From NCBI GenBank assembly GCA_027946365.1, contig JAPEUQ010000001.1, positions 1,860,001 through 1,924,000 of the forward strand: 64,000 bases of DNA. Direction: 5' to 3'. Of the stretch, positions 1 to 10,385 are shown one piece after another (positions within the stretch are counted from its first letter, which is position 1; each line of letters starts with the position of its first letter). The notes beneath the pieces were generated by a model, which did not search any database, was not told where the DNA came from, and saw nothing but the letters and a program-made list of their open reading frames with translations. Made by a program: the position numbers and the translations under genes. The DNA is from Kalmusia sp. IMI 367209 (lineage: Eukaryota; Ascomycota; Dothideomycetes; Pleosporales; Didymosphaeriaceae).

Positions 1-2957
1 CAACGCAGACTTCAATTCCATCAACAACGCTTCCTGGTGTAAGCTGGAGCTTCAGGTTGCGAAGCCTAATAACATCACTGTGCTGGAGAACTCAGATAAT
101 GTAGATTCACCACCTCTGACTTTAATGAGCCTTTCCCTACGCACCACATTCAACGCCAAGGACAACAAACAGGAAATTCTCATGGCGAGCGCCATGGTAT
201 ACGACAACTTCTCGCTGACAGACACTACCCCGGCAGACCAACTACCCTGCAAGAGTTTTACTATCATGCGACCAAATGGCGATGCCTATCCTACCGGATT
301 CAAGCTCGAGGCGGACAAGCAGAAAGGGACAGTTTTGCTCAAGAGAACCGAACAAGAACTGTTGAGCTACTTTATGGCTATGTTCCAACGCCATGACCCA
401 GATGTACTAGTTGGTCATCGCCTGGACGATGTGGACTATAGTGTCCTCTTAAACCGCATGCGCGAGAAGAAGACCCCTGGTTGGCATAGAATTGGTCGCC
501 TACGGAGAAGCGACTGGCCTAAGAACATGGGGAAGGGAGGTGGTAGTTTCTTTGCTGAAAGGCAACTAGCAGCTGGACGCCTGCTCTGTGATCTGGCTAA
601 CGACCTCGGAAAGTCGCTCATGACCAAGTGCCAGTCTTGGAGCTTAGAGGAAATGTGTCAGCTTGTACTCAACAAACGGCGGGAGGAACTCGACAATGAA
701 GCTGCGTTGAAGACCTGGGCGACTACCAAGGATGGCCTGATGAACTATGTCAAGCACTGTCAAGCTGATGCTTACTTCATTGCTGCTATATCGGTCAAGG
801 TCCAGATGCTACCCCTCACCAAAGTCCTCACCAACCTTGCTGGTAACTCTTGGGCTCGTACCTTGAGTGGAACTCGTGCTGAGCGAAACGAGTACATTTT
901 ACTTCACGAGTTTCACAGAAACAAATACATCTGTCCTGACAAGCAATGGGGCAAAGGCAAAGTAAAGGTAGAAGAGGAGGTTGCCGAAGGTGAGGAGGGG
1001 GCCGATGTTAAGAAGAAGGACAAGTACAAGGGTGGTCTCGTTTTCGAACCCGAGAAGGGTTTGTATGACAAGTTCATCCTAGTCATGGACTTCAACTCCC
1101 TCTACCCCAGTATCATTCAGGAGTTCAACATTTGCTTCACAACGGTGGATCGGTCGGACCTATCTGAGGAAGACGAAAAGGTTCCAGAAGTCCCTGATGC
1201 TGGACAGGACCAAGGCATACTTCCTCGACTGATCGCTACCTTAGTCAACCGCCGAAGGGAAGTCAAGAAGCTCATGAAGGATCCCACCGCTAGTCCGGAT
1301 CAGCTCGCCACCTGGGATATCAAGCAACTTGCCCTGAAGCTCACTGCTAATTCTATGTATGGATGTCTTGGTTATACGAAATCACGCTTCTACGCACGAC
1401 CTCTTGCTATGCTCACTACCTACAAAGGTCGTGAGATTCTTCGCCGGACGAAGGATATGGCTGAGGAAAAGATGTTGCGTGTCATCTATGGCGACACCGA
1501 TTCCGTAATGATCAACACCAATGTCGACAACATCCAAGATGCTTTGAAATTAGGAAACGAGTTCAAAAGGGAGGTCAACGACAGCTACAAACTCTTGGAG
1601 ATTGACATCGATAATGTTTTCCGCCGGATTCTTCTCCATGCCAAAAAGAAGTACGCTGCCATCAACATGGTTCCGATTGATGGGAAGTATATCGAGAAGC
1701 TGGAGGTCAAGGGTCTTGACATGAGGCGGCGAGAATACTGCGCCCTGTCAAAGGAGACCTCAACGTACGTGCACCACTCACCGTTTTCGATATAATATGC
1801 TAACATAGACAAGTGAGCTCCTCAACTTCTTGTTATCTGGTGAAGATCCGGAGACCGTCGTCTCTAAGATCCACGAATATCTACGAACTCTAAGTGAAAA
1901 CATGCGCTCCTTCTCCATCCCAGCTCGCAAATACACAATCTACACGCAGCTCGGCAAGAACCCGAAAGAGTATCCTAACGGCGGCTCGATGCCATCCGTC
2001 CAAGTCGCTCTTCGCCTTATGGAGAAAGGCAAGCATATCAAGGCGAAAGATGTTATGTCCTTTATCATCACAGGCGAAAGCTCAGGCAGCGCAGAAAGCG
2101 CGGCAAAGAACGCATACCCCGTCGACGAAGTTCTCAAAGCCGACAGCGAACTCAAGCCAGACATTGACTACTACCTCCACAAGCAGATCCTGCCTCCCGT
2201 CGAACGACTCTGCGCTCCCATTAGTGGCACAAATATAACTATGCTCGCCGCCTGCCTCGGTCTCGACACGTCTAAATACCGTGTGTCCTCAGTCTCTGGC
2301 TCAGTTAATACGCAAGACGTCGAGGTCCAGCCCCTGGAGTCGCAGATCCCGGACTCGGTTCGCTTCCAGGACTGCTCGCCGCTATATCTCCGGTGTCGCA
2401 GCTGCCATATCACATTTCCCTTCCATGGTGTCGCATCCCCGGCTTCAGTAGCTACGCTCGGACATGCCGGCATCACCTGTCCGAATGCAGAGTGTAAGAA
2501 TGTGCTCACTACGCTGAGTATAGTGGCTCAATTAGAAACCGCTATCCGTCAGACCCTCGCTACATACTACGCCGGCACATTGACGTGTAACGATCCCGCG
2601 TGCTCATGCACCACGCGCTCCATGTCTGTCTACGGGCACCGATGTCTCGGGCCTAAGGGTCTGGCGAAGGACTGTCTTGGTAAAATGTCTTATGCCTATT
2701 CAGAAAAAGATGTCTGGAACCAGCTCCTGTACTTCCAGTCATTGTTCGATGCAGATAGGGTGGGCAAAGAGGCGAATGGTGTTAATGGTATAAAAATCGA
2801 AGGAGAGCAAGAGAAGAGAGAGAAAATGAAGGTGTTGGCTGATATCAATCGGGAGAGGTTGGGAACGTGCAAGGGTGTAGTGGGCGCGTGGTTAGAGAGG
2901 AATGGGAGGCAATGGGTGCAGATGGATCGGTTGTTCGGATTCGCAATCAAGCGGTAA
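1..2957 (+). CDS. POL1: DNA polymerase alpha catalytic subunit, 3' part (5' partial)
   Basis: Catalytic subunit of the polymerase alpha-primase complex, which extends RNA primers during nuclear DNA replication. The reading frame is open from base 2, so the N-terminus lies outside the window. I place one intron at 1765-1813 (donor GTACGT, branch TGCTAAC, acceptor CAAG), giving 968 visible residues. Family B motifs are in order: motif A DFNSLYPSII (about residue 363), motif B KLTANSMYG (about 446) and motif C YGDTDS (about 498). The C-terminal part carries two cysteine clusters (CRSC...CPNAEC, then CNDPACSC...C), as expected of the CysA/CysB modules of B-family replicative polymerases. The sequence RREYCALSKETS just before the intron is also typical of polymerase alpha. 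The stop is TAA at 2955-2957. The gene is convergent with the kynureninase gene downstream. Identification is firm; only the splice acceptor could shift by a few bases. Confidence 0.95.
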
Positions 2958-3348
2958 TGAGTAGCACGCGATATATATTCAGGCATTGGGGCATTTCGCG
3001 GCGTTTTGTGCGCGGCGTCCATTGGGTATAGGCACCTGAGACGATTTCGTAGGATACGTATCGGCGTTGTTTGATTCATACACTTTTTATACACAATTTC
3101 CGCTGCTTGGATGAACTTGTTGCAGGAATGATGTAGAGTGAGCCAGGCTTGTATTAAATAATAACTATATTAGCGCTAGCACCAGAACTTTTGCCCGGGT
3201 ATATGAGATGTCCATAGAAGTGAAGGATAATTAACATAACGCTGCAAGGGTACGTAAGTATTACAAATACCGCCTAAACGTACAACAGGCGAAAGCATCC
3301 ATCCAATGCTCAAGTTTCTCTTCTACTTCTAAAAAGTACTGCTGCCTT
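2958..3348. other. Convergent intergenic region
   Basis: This is 391 bases between the stop codons of the polymerase alpha and kynureninase genes. It is presumably the two 3' untranslated regions. I see no ORF with coding character and no repeat. Confidence 0.6.
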
Positions 3349-4900
3349 CTAAGCAACGCCATTGGGTGTGTTCGTAGTTCCCCGCTGTGTGCTCGCAACA
3401 GCTCTTCGAACGCCCTCTTGGAAAATAACAACGAAGCGATGGATATCCCAGAAGGAGTTGTAAAGCGGGGCCGGCGCGGCGCGGATCACGTCCGGTTTGC
3501 GTTCGTCGACGACAACGCCATTTTCTTCGATGTATTCCAGGACATGGTCCAGTAGTCCTGGGTTGAGTAGTATACTGAGTTGGGCGCCGCGCTCAGCCGG
3601 GTTGGCGGGTGTGATGATTTTGTAGGGGAGCCGTCTGATTGTCGAATCGCAGGAGGCGCTCTTCAAGGTAGGCGGTGAGCCGTAGACTACGCGCACGTAG
3701 TGCGTCGATGGAAGTTAACGCGAAGACGTCCAGACTGGCGAGGACGGAGGTCATGTCCAGAGCACTAGGGTTGCTAAGCTGGAAACCGCTTGCGCCGGGG
3801 ATGGGGACGAATTTGTTCTCCATACGGAAGCGGCTGCTTTTGTCACTGCCCCACCAGCCGCTCAGGCGGGGTCGATATATGAGTTGAGTATCGTTGTTGT
3901 GCTGTGCGTCACCATCAGCTTGGGCTTCTTCGACTTGGCCGTGGTTGTCGTGCACGAAGAGCCCTCCTATGACGCCCGGTCCGCCATTCATGTACTTGTA
4001 GTTGCACCATGCAGCGAAGTCTACGTTCCAATCGTGCAGCTTAAGGGGCACGTTGCCGGCTGCGTGAGCGAGGTCCCAGCCCACCGTTATTCCTAGACCG
4101 TGGCAGTGGCGCGTTATGAGCTCGATATCGAAGAATTGGCCGGAGTAGAATTGAATGCCTGGGAGGAGAACGAGCGCAGTCGACGCTTGGTGCTGAGAGA
4201 TGACGGAGAGTATGTGTTCGGTCGTCAGATAGGGAGATTCGGCCGAGGGGGGTGTGATGGTTACTAGGGCAGAGAGGGGAATGTTGTGGTGTGCAAGCTG
4301 TGATTGGGCGGCGTACTAGTGAGGTGTGAGCCTGACATGATGAATCGCTCAAAGGTAAATGGACTCACATGGTCGCTTGGAAAAGCCTTGCCTTCAATGA
4401 TGATCTTGTACCTATCAGGTGTAGGCTTGTAAAAGCTCGACATGAGCAGGTGCAAGTTGGCCGTCAATGTCTCCATGACGACGACTTCGCTGGGCAGTGC
4501 TCCAACGATCTTAGCCGTCTGCTGCTTGAGGGCGTCGTCCAGGTCCAACCATGGCGGATGCCCTCCCTCGAGAGTTTTGAAGTGCCCAAACACACCTTTG
4601 GATGCCCAGGTGTCCAGATAACGGTTCACATACTCCCGCGTCCGGCGCGGTTGTAGACCCAAGTGAATTGCCGCAGAGGTATATCGACTCCTCATCGTCA
4701 TCATTGTGTGAAGGCCCCTCTGTACTTTGAAGTTGTTTGGCCTTGGGCCCGTAACGTTTGTTGCGTAGATCGCCCTTTGTCGGGATAACAAACTCGGCGC
4801 GTAACTTACTCAGGCCGTCCTTCTCGTCCTCTCTCCTCGCGAACTCTTCGGACAGAAGCTCGGCATCGTCTATGGCCGCAAAGGGTTTGGGGTAGGGCAT
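3349..4900 (-). CDS. BNA5: Kynureninase (PLP enzyme), frame broken twice by single extra bases
   Basis: Hydrolyses kynurenine or 3-hydroxykynurenine to anthranilate or 3-hydroxyanthranilate plus alanine, in the tryptophan-to-NAD pathway of the cytosol. The ATG is at 4900. One normal intron lies at 4316-4368 (GTGAGT...CACTAG). Family signatures: CGNSLG near the N-terminus, [35 protein letters not shown], the PLP-lysine segment [11 protein letters not shown], and C-terminal [12 protein letters not shown]. Translation changes frame twice, at GGG (plus-strand ccc 4658-4660) and at CCCC (plus-strand gggg 3625-3628). Dropping one base at each gives exons summing to 499 codons with uninterrupted family sequence; no intron can fit at either point. 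I therefore infer an intact 498-aa enzyme and two sequence errors, though real mutations cannot be excluded. The gene is divergent from ISA2 across 240 bp. Confidence 0.9.
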
Positions 4901-5140
4901 GGCGGGGATGGCGGGTCTCTGTGGCGGGGGTGTCTTGCTTGAGGCAGAAAGGGAGAACAGCCCAAACTTGAAACATGAGCGGGTGGAAACAGCTATAGGC
5001 GGGGCGACGCGGGGTCGAAGACGCCGCCAAGCATTCTAGAAGCAAGCCGCCGTTTGGTCAGCGCGGCCATCGAATTCATCCTTAGCTGTCATAGCTCCAA
5101 CCTCAATCCCCATCTCTCTTCTTACTGACAATTAATTGCC
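4901..5140. promoter_or_regulatory. Shared divergent promoter region, kynureninase / ISA2
   Basis: This is 240 bases between two divergent start codons, so both promoters must lie here or overlap the 5' ends. I see no clear TATA element, which fits housekeeping genes. Assigned from gene layout only. Confidence 0.5.
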
Positions 5141-5815
5141 ATGGCGTCGGCATCAAATATATGTGTTTCTTGCCTGCGAGTGGCGCGCACGGCGACAACA
5201 GGCGGACCGAAGCTTTTTGCTACCGCGTCGCGATCATACAGCATAGCTTCCGCCACTTCGCAGCCGCTCTACCTCGACTTTCTGGCGCCCGCCATCAACT
5301 TCTCACACACAAAGTCAGCGAGGTTCGCATTGTATCCTGCATCAAAGCCCCAGAATACCCTGCGAAGAAGACTTGCCACGACGGCATCCGCCACCACCTC
5401 CCCATCAGAGCCGCAACCCGCCCGCGCAATCCTCCATCCCCGCCAGACAGAAACTGGCGAACTCATGCGCATCTCCCTCAGCCCGCGAGCTACCCAGCGT
5501 CTCTCTACTATAGCTACTACAGACAAAAACCCGAATCTTGCGCTGCGTGTAACGGTCGAAAGTGGCGGCTGCCACGGCTTCCAATACCTTATGTCTCTAA
5601 CCGACCTATCGAAAGAGCCAGCCACAGAAGAAGATACATTATTTGAAGGCGAGAAAGGTGCTAAAGTTGTCATCGATGAGAGCAGTTTGGAATTGTTGAA
5701 TGGGAGTACGGTAGATTACACCATGGAGCTGATTGGGAGTCAGTTTAAGATAACGGGCATCCCTGGGGCGACGAGTAGTTGTGGGTGTGGGACGAGCTTT
5801 GATATCAAATTATAG
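5141..5815 (+). CDS. ISA2: Mitochondrial iron-sulfur cluster assembly protein Isa2
   Basis: A-type Fe-S assembly protein. With Isa1 it helps mature mitochondrial [4Fe-4S] enzymes such as aconitase and lipoate synthase. It is a single exon of 224 aa. The first ~90 residues are rich in Arg, Ser and Ala without acidic clusters, consistent with a mitochondrial presequence. The HesB/IscA fold follows, with the three conserved cysteines: one in GGCHGFQY (Cys144) and two in SSCGCGTSF (Cys214 and Cys216). The family phrase MELIGSQFKITGIPGA precedes them. The sequence is closer to Isa2 than to Isa1 in its long leader and in LIGSQFKI. The start codon (GCCATGG) has a good fungal context. Confidence 0.93.
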   Translation: MASASNICVSCLRVARTATTGGPKLFATASRSYSIASATSQPLYLDFLAPAINFSHTKSARFALYPASKPQNTLRRRLATTASATTSPSEPQPARAILHPRQTETGELMRISLSPRATQRLSTIATTDKNPNLALRVTVESGGCHGFQYLMSLTDLSKEPATEEDTLFEGEKGAKVVIDESSLELLNGSTVDYTMELIGSQFKITGIPGATSSCGCGTSFDIKL

Positions 5816-6213
5816 TGGGAAAGGTTCACGCGTTGGCAACACTTGCGCCACGGCTCGCTGTAAAGATAATACACGACGTCTCTTCTCTAAACACTATCTC
5901 ATCCGAATATCCCTAAGCAAGCCTTCTGGGTCTACCGAAGATAATCAAATTCTGACAAAAACGTATTTCTGCGCCCTCGTGCATGGAACCCGCAATAAGC
6001 ACCCTTATACTTTACGCTGCACGTTCGAGTGTTCGCGTCGAACCCAAGTGTCCAAAAGCACAAGGAACCCTTCCTCCATGCAGCTCGTTTCTAAGCCCTT
6101 GCCCAATCTCAAAGTGGGCATCTCTGACGCTTTTCTAAACGATGTACAAAATCCGGTATACATCAAGACGTGTTGGCATGCGTCTAATCGATAGTACTTG
6201 CCTTTCTGTCTCC
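5816..6213. other. Convergent intergenic region
   Basis: This is 398 bases between the 3' ends of ISA2 and the minus-strand membrane-protein gene. It holds nothing beyond presumed untranslated sequence. Confidence 0.55.
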
Positions 6214-7007
6214 TCAGATCCTGACTTTCGAATGATCGTGGTCATCTTGCTCGATACCATCGTCAAGTATATCCATTGACGCACGATCGAGTAGTCGGAT
6301 TTGATGCTCTTCCAGCTCAATATACCCACCTTCAGATCTCGTCTTCTCTGTCTTCCAGTCCTGATACGCCAGCCACAATGGTGGGTAGAATAGCACACTG
6401 CGCCAGTTAGCTACCACCACTGGTAGACCCGAAATCCACTCACATAATCAAGACGACCACAACAATGTGCCATATCCACAAACGTATTGCCATCTTTTCA
6501 ATTGCCTCTTTAGTCCCCTTGTCAAGTTCCTTACCCTTCCCTGTATCCGTTTTTATCGGCGACAATGATTTCCCCGGGTTTGTCACCAGTCCCCAGAGGA
6601 AGAGATATGTCGCGAACGCTGTTTTGATCGCCTCCCTTTTCAACATTTTCTTCACGTCCCTTTCCTTATCGATGTATTGTCGATACACGGTCATAATGAT
6701 GAAGCCGCACATCCAAATGTCGAGGCCCACGAAGCTTCCCCGTGCATGTTAGTTTGAAAGTGCGGCAGGAGAGCCAGGAACTAAGGACGCACATGTAAAT
6801 AACGATGAACATGAAAGACGGTGCTCCAAAGACCAGCATTAAGAAGAAAAGGGCTACGACGAGCATGGTGACGAGAACGGCGCGGAGGAGTGCGACGACC
6901 GCTTGGAATGCCCATAGTACTTTCAGCGTACATGTTCGCGCGCTGCTACGTTGTGCGCGTTGTATTTGTTCCTCAGTGGTGTCGACTTGCGAGTAGTTGG
7001 GGGCCAT
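6214..7007 (-). CDS. Small four-helix membrane protein, function unknown
   Basis: I assemble three exons: 6793-7007, 6444-6734 and 6214-6397. The introns are 6735-6792 (GTGCGT, branch ACTAACAT) and 6398-6443 (GTGAGT, branch GCTAACTG). Both junctions fall inside an isoleucine codon (AT|C and AT|T), and the exons sum to exactly 230 codons (229 aa). The ATG at 7007 (ACCATGG context) is preferred over one 15 bases upstream. Hydrophobic stretches suggest four membrane segments: AVVALLRAVLVTMLVVALFF, the segment that follows across intron 1, AFATYLFLWGLV, and IWHIVVVVLIIVL. Charged loops (DKERDVKKMLKRE) and an acidic C-terminal tail lie outside the helices. I do not recognise the family. Localisation to an internal membrane is inference, since no cleavable signal peptide is evident. 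Confidence 0.75.
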
Positions 7008-7851
7008 GGTGCGCGGGTTCATTAATATGTGAAGTCAGTGTCACAATGAGGAGAGCATTGGGTTTTCGGTCATCTTATATGTATACATGTTTGTTTGCCT
7101 TATCTTGTGGTTCGAAACAGTCATGGCTGAGGCAAGAGGCTGAGTTCTGGCCGCGGTGCTGCTGATTGGTCGGGATGCTGCAGGGCGTTCGGCGAGCCGT
7201 CTGGAGTGCACGCCTGAGGTCTGAAATCCGCCCACTCGCCGTTTTGCGGAAATTACAAATCGTTCAGAGAGGGCTCCGAATAGTGCGGATGTGACTATTC
7301 GTAGGCCGGTAGTCTACTTAGAAGCCGTAGCGCATATACTCGTGGACTGGATTTCTACTGTGCATGGATAATACCGCAAATGACTGTAGGATCAAAGGAA
7401 ATAAAATCCCCACTGAAACCATGCTTGCTCGCAACTAAAATATCGCAATCACCTAATGAACTTGGCACCACAGCAGCGCACGATTTTTACACACATGCAA
7501 TTTCGAACTGTAGCACCTACGGTCACTACAGAGAAATTTGTGTACAATTTATTTTCAGTCTCAGACAGAGTTTTGGGGTCTTTAAGGTATGATAAGTAAT
7601 CCTACTATAATATAAGGTATTTGCTGAAGGTAGTCTGATTCGTGGTATTGAGAGTGTGGTACTAATCCTCGCCCTTGAACCTGAACACTCCCTTACTTCG
7701 GATTCGAATGTCAAGTCACCCGACGTTAAGCCACGTCACGCTCACCGATCTAACTTCAGGCACATTCCAAAATGGCAGAGACAGCACTTACCTCCCCTAC
7801 GTTCCCACATAACAGTTCACTACACACTTCACATAGCCGGCACCAGAGACG
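7008..7851. other. Divergent intergenic region
   Basis: This is 844 bases between the minus-strand membrane-protein gene and the plus-strand secreted-protein gene. It is presumably promoter sequence for both. Small ORFs here have no coding character. Confidence 0.45.
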
Positions 7852-8460
7852 ATGAAGACTTTACAGATGGCGTGCGTGGCCGTATTGGGCACGTCGACTG
7901 TTTACGCACAACTTATCATCCCTTACGACCCCGAGGTTTCGGCTACATTGCTGAAACAACACCGAAATAAGTTTCATAGGCCAACACAGTATCGTGGTGC
8001 AGCCATTGCTACAGCTCTCGACACTATTGCATCCTCGTGTGTCGCGATGTCAACCGCCTCCTTGGAGGACGTACCGACCGCTATAAGTTTCGTTTTTTTA
8101 GCGAGTAACTCATTGGAAGACGATCGCAATGATTTTGAAGAGCTAGCGCAATATGGTCTACTTTTTCCGACAACAATGGTCACTATTGCGTCTTCAACTA
8201 CGCTTTCTCCGACAACAGATGCGTCACCGAGTACACTCATGGTTCCTGATTTAATTAAGGATACCATCACGGCATATACATCCAGCGCCGGCATGTTATC
8301 TACCTTCACCCTCAGCGAGTCCGATCACGACCTCCTCGAAAAGTTTTTTGAGGATTTATTCAACGGCATAGCCTTCGATGATCCTGTGAATGCTCATCCC
8401 GACATTTCCGCCGACACAGATATGGAACCTACCCTACCGATACCCATGGTGCGAGGATAG
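7852..8460 (+). CDS. Predicted small secreted protein, unknown function
   Basis: Intronless ORF of 202 aa. The N-terminus MKTLQMACVAVLGTSTVYA followed by QLIIP reads as a cleavable signal peptide with an A-x-A-like site. The mature part is acidic and rich in Ser, Thr, Asp and Leu. It has a central Thr/Ser-rich segment (TTLSPTTDASPST) and only one cysteine, so it is not a typical disulfide-rich effector. No catalytic motif is visible and I do not recognise a family. It sits between gene-poor flanks. It could be a cell-wall-associated or lineage-specific secreted protein. The gene call rests on ORF length and the signal peptide only. Confidence 0.5.
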   Translation: MKTLQMACVAVLGTSTVYAQLIIPYDPEVSATLLKQHRNKFHRPTQYRGAAIATALDTIASSCVAMSTASLEDVPTAISFVFLASNSLEDDRNDFEELAQYGLLFPTTMVTIASSTTLSPTTDASPSTLMVPDLIKDTITAYTSSAGMLSTFTLSESDHDLLEKFFEDLFNGIAFDDPVNAHPDISADTDMEPTLPIPMVRG

Positions 8461-9434
8461 TGAGGTAGGGATTGCAAAAAGTACAATGATCGTGTGAGAG
8501 TCCAGAGCTGTGGGAGAGCCTAGTGACATATTTATGGCTGTATGACTTTGAGAGACAAATTTTATGGGCCCAGACGAGTATATCGCAAAAAATCGTTTAG
8601 GGAGTGCCCAAAACTCCTGTGCAGACTACAACCACATTGAATCTAATAGGCCTCGATCGCAAGCTCCTCTGCTTGCAGACGCTCTACCGATGCCAACAAC
8701 GATAGTGATGGTTGGGAAAAGGGTAGGAGTGACTGTGTAGGTGTTTTTCCTTGCGGCTGCGGCATTCCTTCTTGGTCTTAGAATGCATCAAAACAAGGAT
8801 TTGGCAATGAAGCATGATAACATATGACAACAAAATCAAATCAGAGCTTGATTGTTGGGGGATATATTCACACGATATATAACTATTAGAATTGACTACG
8901 AGTCAAGATGGTCTCTCTGACATGGAGTGAGAACTTGTGGGCGGATCCGGTCGTGCTGTGTGAAACGATGAGAGTGTTCAGATGAAAACCGAGGGTTAAG
9001 GTCCAGAAAGAGAATTGCAAGACGTTGTGGCGTGCAAGGCATTTGGTGTGAAAATATGAGGTCACAAGCTGGTAATGAATGAGGCTTAAGACAAGTGTCC
9101 GTATTAGTCTAGAGCAGGACCTAGACCCTTCACTCTGTGTTCCCAGAGTTTTTGTGCAGATCAATATTGGCTGGGGTCACCCACGTGGAGATGGTTCACG
9201 CTAAGATTAGCGTTGTCTGGCGCACGGACCATCCCAGCCTCGCGATACCAGCCATCAGCTTTCTTTAGCCATCGCAATTCTTGCAACGCGCGTCGCCGCA
9301 ATGCCTCTTATAAGATTCACACCCTTGCATTGCGTTGCGTTGCTTCTCTACCTTTCTCGGTCAGCGCATGCCGCACAACATCTACATTCCTTCAACAACT
9401 CTCAACTTCGCGCCCTTCGTTGACATACTTCGCC
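8461..9434. other. Intergenic region
   Basis: This is 974 bases between two predicted secreted-protein genes. I see no convincing exon on either strand. The pyrimidine-rich last ~100 bases look like a 5' leader for the next gene. Confidence 0.45.
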
Positions 9435-9908
9435 ATGCAGCTAACATCGCTGTATTTCCCGCTCTTACTCTCGGCACTAGCCTCTGCCCTACCACTAGAA
9501 GGCGCACCTAAACATCGTAATCTAGCACCGCGTTCAAAGACCTATGCGGTTGTCAATGTAGACGGCGGCTCTACGGCACCAGGACCAGCAACAACGACCA
9601 TTGTTGACGATCAGACGAAAACCGTTCAAGTTACGGACGCTAGACCGACTGCCACCAACACGGTCACGTCAATCGTCACTTCGCTTCCGACTCCCATTCC
9701 GGTTCCAGCAAGCTCTAGTAGTTCTAGCAAGTCTTCGTCGTTGTCAACATCCAAACCTACGACCACTTCCAGTTCTCCGACACAGTCTGAACCAACCGCG
9801 GAAACTAGCGTGGTTACCGTGGTCGTCACAGAAAGTCCTGCACCGACGCAGTACTACGACGATGGGTTTTGGCATACGAAATATGCGATCAAAACAAGTT
9901 GGAAATGA
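9435..9908 (+). CDS. Ser/Thr-rich secreted protein, unknown function
   Basis: The ATG at 9435 opens a 157-aa protein. I prefer it over in-frame starts further upstream because the first residues, MQLTSLYFPLLLSALASALP, form a clear signal peptide. It is followed by LEGAPKHRNLAPRSK, a possible dibasic processing region, and then a low-complexity stretch of Ser, Thr and Pro (PASSSSSSKSSSLSTSKPTT). That composition suggests heavy O-glycosylation and a wall-linked or extracellular role. The C-terminus (YYDDGFWHTKYAIKTSWK) is aromatic and basic with no GPI-signal tail. I do not recognise a family. The call is ab initio, supported by the signal peptide and by an open frame through a biased but non-repetitive region. 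Confidence 0.6.
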   Translation: MQLTSLYFPLLLSALASALPLEGAPKHRNLAPRSKTYAVVNVDGGSTAPGPATTTIVDDQTKTVQVTDARPTATNTVTSIVTSLPTPIPVPASSSSSSKSSSLSTSKPTTTSSSPTQSEPTAETSVVTVVVTESPAPTQYYDDGFWHTKYAIKTSWK

Positions 9909-10385
9909 AAAATTCCATCACTCCAAGTCGATCCGGCCTGAGGGTGGCGTCTTATGTGATATGATGAAACTGAATGGGAGAATGATTAATATTCTTGAAT
10001 ATACTTAAGGTGGAGGATTGGAGGAGCAATGCTGATGATAGGCATGATGGGTGGGTGTGCGAACCGACGAATTATGGATAGGTTATGGAATGACTTGAAG
10101 TCGCATCGCATTGGGAAGGCGTTCATGGCTCTGTAGCACGCAAGAAACATTTGTTATATAGTTGTATTACCATAATCATTATGACAGTACGAACATTCCT
10201 CGCTGATAGTGAAGGGTTAACTCGCAGCGAGCGATGACGACGCCTGGAGCTTGCAGCTAACCCCCTGCATCCCTGTGCCCCGCCAAGACCAGCAACACGA
10301 CGGCAGCATAACGGATAACGTGCGCTACCCCATCTCTCCAGGGCTCGCTCCACCACGCTCAGTTTCGCAACCCGCAGCACACACA
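9909..10385. other. Intergenic region upstream of VPS35
   Basis: This is 477 bases holding the 3' end of the secreted-protein gene and the presumed VPS35 promoter and leader. No other feature is visible. Confidence 0.45.
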
